DNA from: JANSYL01 sp963921255
GTDB taxonomy: Bacteria > Pseudomonadota > Alphaproteobacteria > Rhodobacterales > Rhodobacteraceae
Length of the DNA: 64,000 nucleotides
Direction: 5' to 3'
Assembly (NCBI GenBank): GCA_963921255.3
Contig: CAWUEW020000001.1
Coordinates: 744,001-808,000, forward strand
Made by a program: the position numbers and the translations under genes. Below the pieces are notes generated by a model that was not told the DNA's origin, ran no database searches, and worked only from the letters and a program-made list of their open reading frames with translations. This document shows positions 62,595 through 64,000 of the stretch, one piece after another. Numbering within the stretch: the stretch's first letter is position 1; each line of letters begins with the position of its first letter.

Positions 62595-63008
62595 ATGCAG
62601 CGGTTTTTCTTGGTCTGTGCAATGATCCTGGCGGGATGGGCCGCCCACGCGCAGGAGGTCCTGTCGCCCAACCCCGATATCGAAGCGACCATCTCGGGCC
62701 AGTTCCAGGCCTTTGTGGCCGAGGATGTCGACAGCGCCTGGACCTTTGCCAACCCGACCATCCAACGCCTGTTCCAGACGCCCGGCAATTTCGGGCGCAT
62801 GGTGCAACAGGGCTATCCGATGGTCTGGGATCCGGGCCAGATCACCTTTGTCGATCTACAGCAGTTGGGCAGCGTGATCGTCCAACGGGTCGAGGTGATC
62901 GACCAGGCCGGCACCGCCCATATGCTGGGCTATTCGATGGTCCAGATCGAAGGCAATTGGCGCATCAACGGGGTTCAGGTGCTGCGCGCGCCGTCCGTCG
63001 GTGCCTGA
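62595..63008 (+). CDS. Secreted DUF4864-type protein
   Basis: The 137-residue protein has a signal peptide (about 1-19, ending AAHAQ) and the short DUF4864-like fold: an N-terminal helix (IEATISGQFQAFVAEDVDSA) and later beta strands ending in NWRINGVQVLRAP. The fold resembles NTF2-like or similar small periplasmic proteins. No catalytic residues are apparent. The frame is open to 62502, but the start with MQRFFLV is the only one with a signal peptide. Confidence 0.8.
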   Translation: MQRFFLVCAMILAGWAAHAQEVLSPNPDIEATISGQFQAFVAEDVDSAWTFANPTIQRLFQTPGNFGRMVQQGYPMVWDPGQITFVDLQQLGSVIVQRVEVIDQAGTAHMLGYSMVQIEGNWRINGVQVLRAPSVGA

Positions 63009-63035
63009 CGCCCGTCGCCGGAAATGTCGGCGGCT

Positions 63036-63051
63036 TTAACCGGGCGTTAAC
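63036..63051 (+). promoter_or_regulatory. CtrA-like site (TTAA-N7-TTAAC)
   Basis: TTAA, seven bases, then TTAAC is an exact match to the full CtrA recognition pattern known from alphaproteobacteria. It lies 162 bases before the beta-helix protein gene. The same stretch is part of a GC-rich inverted repeat (CCGGGCG/CGCCCGG, about 63040-63059), which could instead be a hairpin ending the upstream gene. CtrA use is inferred. Confidence 0.45.
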
Positions 63052-63212
63052 ACGCCCGGGCTAAACCCATCTGCTGTGACCGGCCCGAAAACGGCCGGAC
63101 CTTCCACCAGTTTTGAACAATCGAGATGGCCGATCGCGGGGCATCTCTTGGGCTGTGCCTCGTCCTGGCCACGGGTCTGCGCGCCGCGCGTCGGCGCGGA
63201 AAGGGGTATGAC

Positions 63213-64000
63213 ATGAACCAGGTGATCACGGACGGGCTGATCCTGACGCCGCCGGCGTTTTCCGACGGGCTGACGGTGTGGTCCCGACAGGATGGGCTCC
63301 CGGGCAGCGACACATGGGCCAGCGCCCCGAACGCCGCCCTTGTCGCGGCAGATTCGGATTTTGGCGATTGCCTCGAGATCGTGAAAACCGAGGCCACCAC
63401 CCGCGTGCGATACATGGGGCAAACCCCGATGATCCCGGGCCTCTACCTGCGCGTGACGGCCCGGGTGAAGGCGCTTTCGGGTCTTTTGCCGACCGTCCGC
63501 ATTGCCGGGTGGGCGGGCACAGCCGCAGACACACAGGTGCCCGGCGTTGTGCAAACCGGCCCGGAAACCGCGCTGACCGCCTATGGCGAGGTTGTGACGG
63601 TCTCGGCCATCATCGGGACGGGCACCCGCTCCGGGGTCGACATGCCCTGGGGGGATCAGGCGAACTATGGGCATCTGGGCCTCGACCTGACCGGCCCCAA
63701 CGGGGGGCAGATCCGGATCGAGGATATCCGGATCGACGATGTAACCAGCATCTTCCACCGCAGCATGATGGATTGGGTCGACGTGCGCGATTTCGGGGCG
63801 TTGGGCGACGGCACCACCGATGACCGGTCGGCCTTCGTGGCCGCCGATGCCGCCGCCGCCGGCCGGTCCGTCATCGTGCCGGAGGGCAGCTACTACATCG
63901 CTTCCAGCCTCACGATGAACAGCCCCGTCCGCTTTGAAGGCACGCTCACCATGCCCGACGGCGCGCGGCTGGCGCTGAACGAAACCTTCGACCTCAAGGG
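63213..64000 (+). CDS. Pectate-lyase/GH28-like beta-helix protein (truncated at window end)
   Basis: An open frame runs from an ATG with AAGGGG upstream to the end of the window (at least 262 residues). The N-terminal 185 residues look like beta-sandwich or carbohydrate-binding domains (ATTRVRYMGQTPMIPGLYLR). From about residue 188 the start of a right-handed beta-helix follows: WVDVRDFGALGDGTTDDRSA, the mark of the Pectate_lyase_3/GH28-related family, then IVPEGSYYIASSL. The remainder of the gene, including any catalytic Asp residues, is outside the window. No export signal is seen. Confidence 0.8.
   Translation, partial: MNQVITDGLILTPPAFSDGLTVWSRQDGLPGSDTWASAPNAALVAADSDFGDCLEIVKTEATTRVRYMGQTPMIPGLYLRVTARVKALSGLLPTVRIAGWAGTAADTQVPGVVQTGPETALTAYGEVVTVSAIIGTGTRSGVDMPWGDQANYGHLGLDLTGPNGGQIRIEDIRIDDVTSIFHRSMMDWVDVRDFGALGDGTTDDRSAFVAADAAAAGRSVIVPEGSYYIASSLTMNSPVRFEGTLTMPDGARLALNETFDLK

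Noticed and set aside
1..64000. CRISPR arrays, insertion sequences or prophage
   Set aside because: I saw no regularly spaced repeats, no transposase or integrase and no phage structural genes; the final beta-helix protein alone is not evidence of a phage.

Overview
The window is a GC-rich, densely coded chromosomal segment that reads as an alphaproteobacterium, most likely a marine Rhodobacteraceae (Roseobacter-group) species. The basis is gene content and protein style: class I lysyl-tRNA synthetase, FeS-type bacterial photolyase, a one-gene GcvP behind a tandem glycine riboswitch, a glpR/glpD/glpK cluster, an HAAT-type amino-acid importer, and PrsDE-type secretion genes. No integrase, IS element, phage block or CRISPR array was seen. 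Species and family are inferred, not proven.

Layout. 1-630: tail of an Mrp/Mnh cation antiporter operon (mnhF, mnhG). 646-5429: a phosphatase-like protein with a degraded metal site, then the conserved ybbP-ybbA / tesA divergon. 5407-10229: glycerol catabolism (glpR divergent from glpD, glpK and an overlapping nitrilase-family amidase), with a candidate GlpR operator of two phased direct repeats. 10423-12883: amino-acid ABC importer. 12903-17958: lactate-permease family gene and a type I secretion operon whose ABC gene carries a one-base frameshift and is preceded by a coupled small unknown gene. 18272-22590: SbtA/SbtB bicarbonate transport pair, an AlkB-like hydroxylase, a lipoprotein with a lyase-like fold and a fatty-acid desaturase. 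22838-26807: surface and envelope genes (methyltransferase, OafA-type acyltransferase) and small unknowns. 27034-27108: tRNA-Gln(TTG).

27184-33437: MscS channel with a BON domain, kdsA, two capsule-export genes (KpsE- and KpsT-like, without KpsM nearby) and an ArsR-regulated permease with a perfect palindromic operator. 33492-35805: FeS-type uracil-DNA glycosylase, SseB-like protein, GhrA. 35827-41493: the elongasome operon mreB-mreC-mreD-mrdA-rodA. 41673-43393: leuA behind a leucine-rich leader peptide. 43459-50872: TauD-family dioxygenase, SDR, photolyase, small enzymes, gltX, MATE exporter, gamma-glutamylcyclotransferase-like protein. 50915-55666: glycine riboswitch, gcvT-gcvH-gcvP and a strong terminator. 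55808-63008: a small membrane protein, ettA, nadD, dacB, a second small membrane protein, TerB-like protein, lysS and a DUF4864-type protein. 63036-64000: a CtrA-like site ahead of the start of a beta-helix protein that runs off the window.

Most of the window is core metabolism, translation and cell-wall synthesis. The points most worth a second look are the leucine leader ahead of leuA, the frameshifted secretion ABC gene with its coupled small gene, the phosphatase-like protein that has lost metal ligands, the SbtAB-AlkB neighbourhood, the near-leaderless arsR with its operator, and the CtrA-like site. I did not find a convincing, wholly new multi-gene system.
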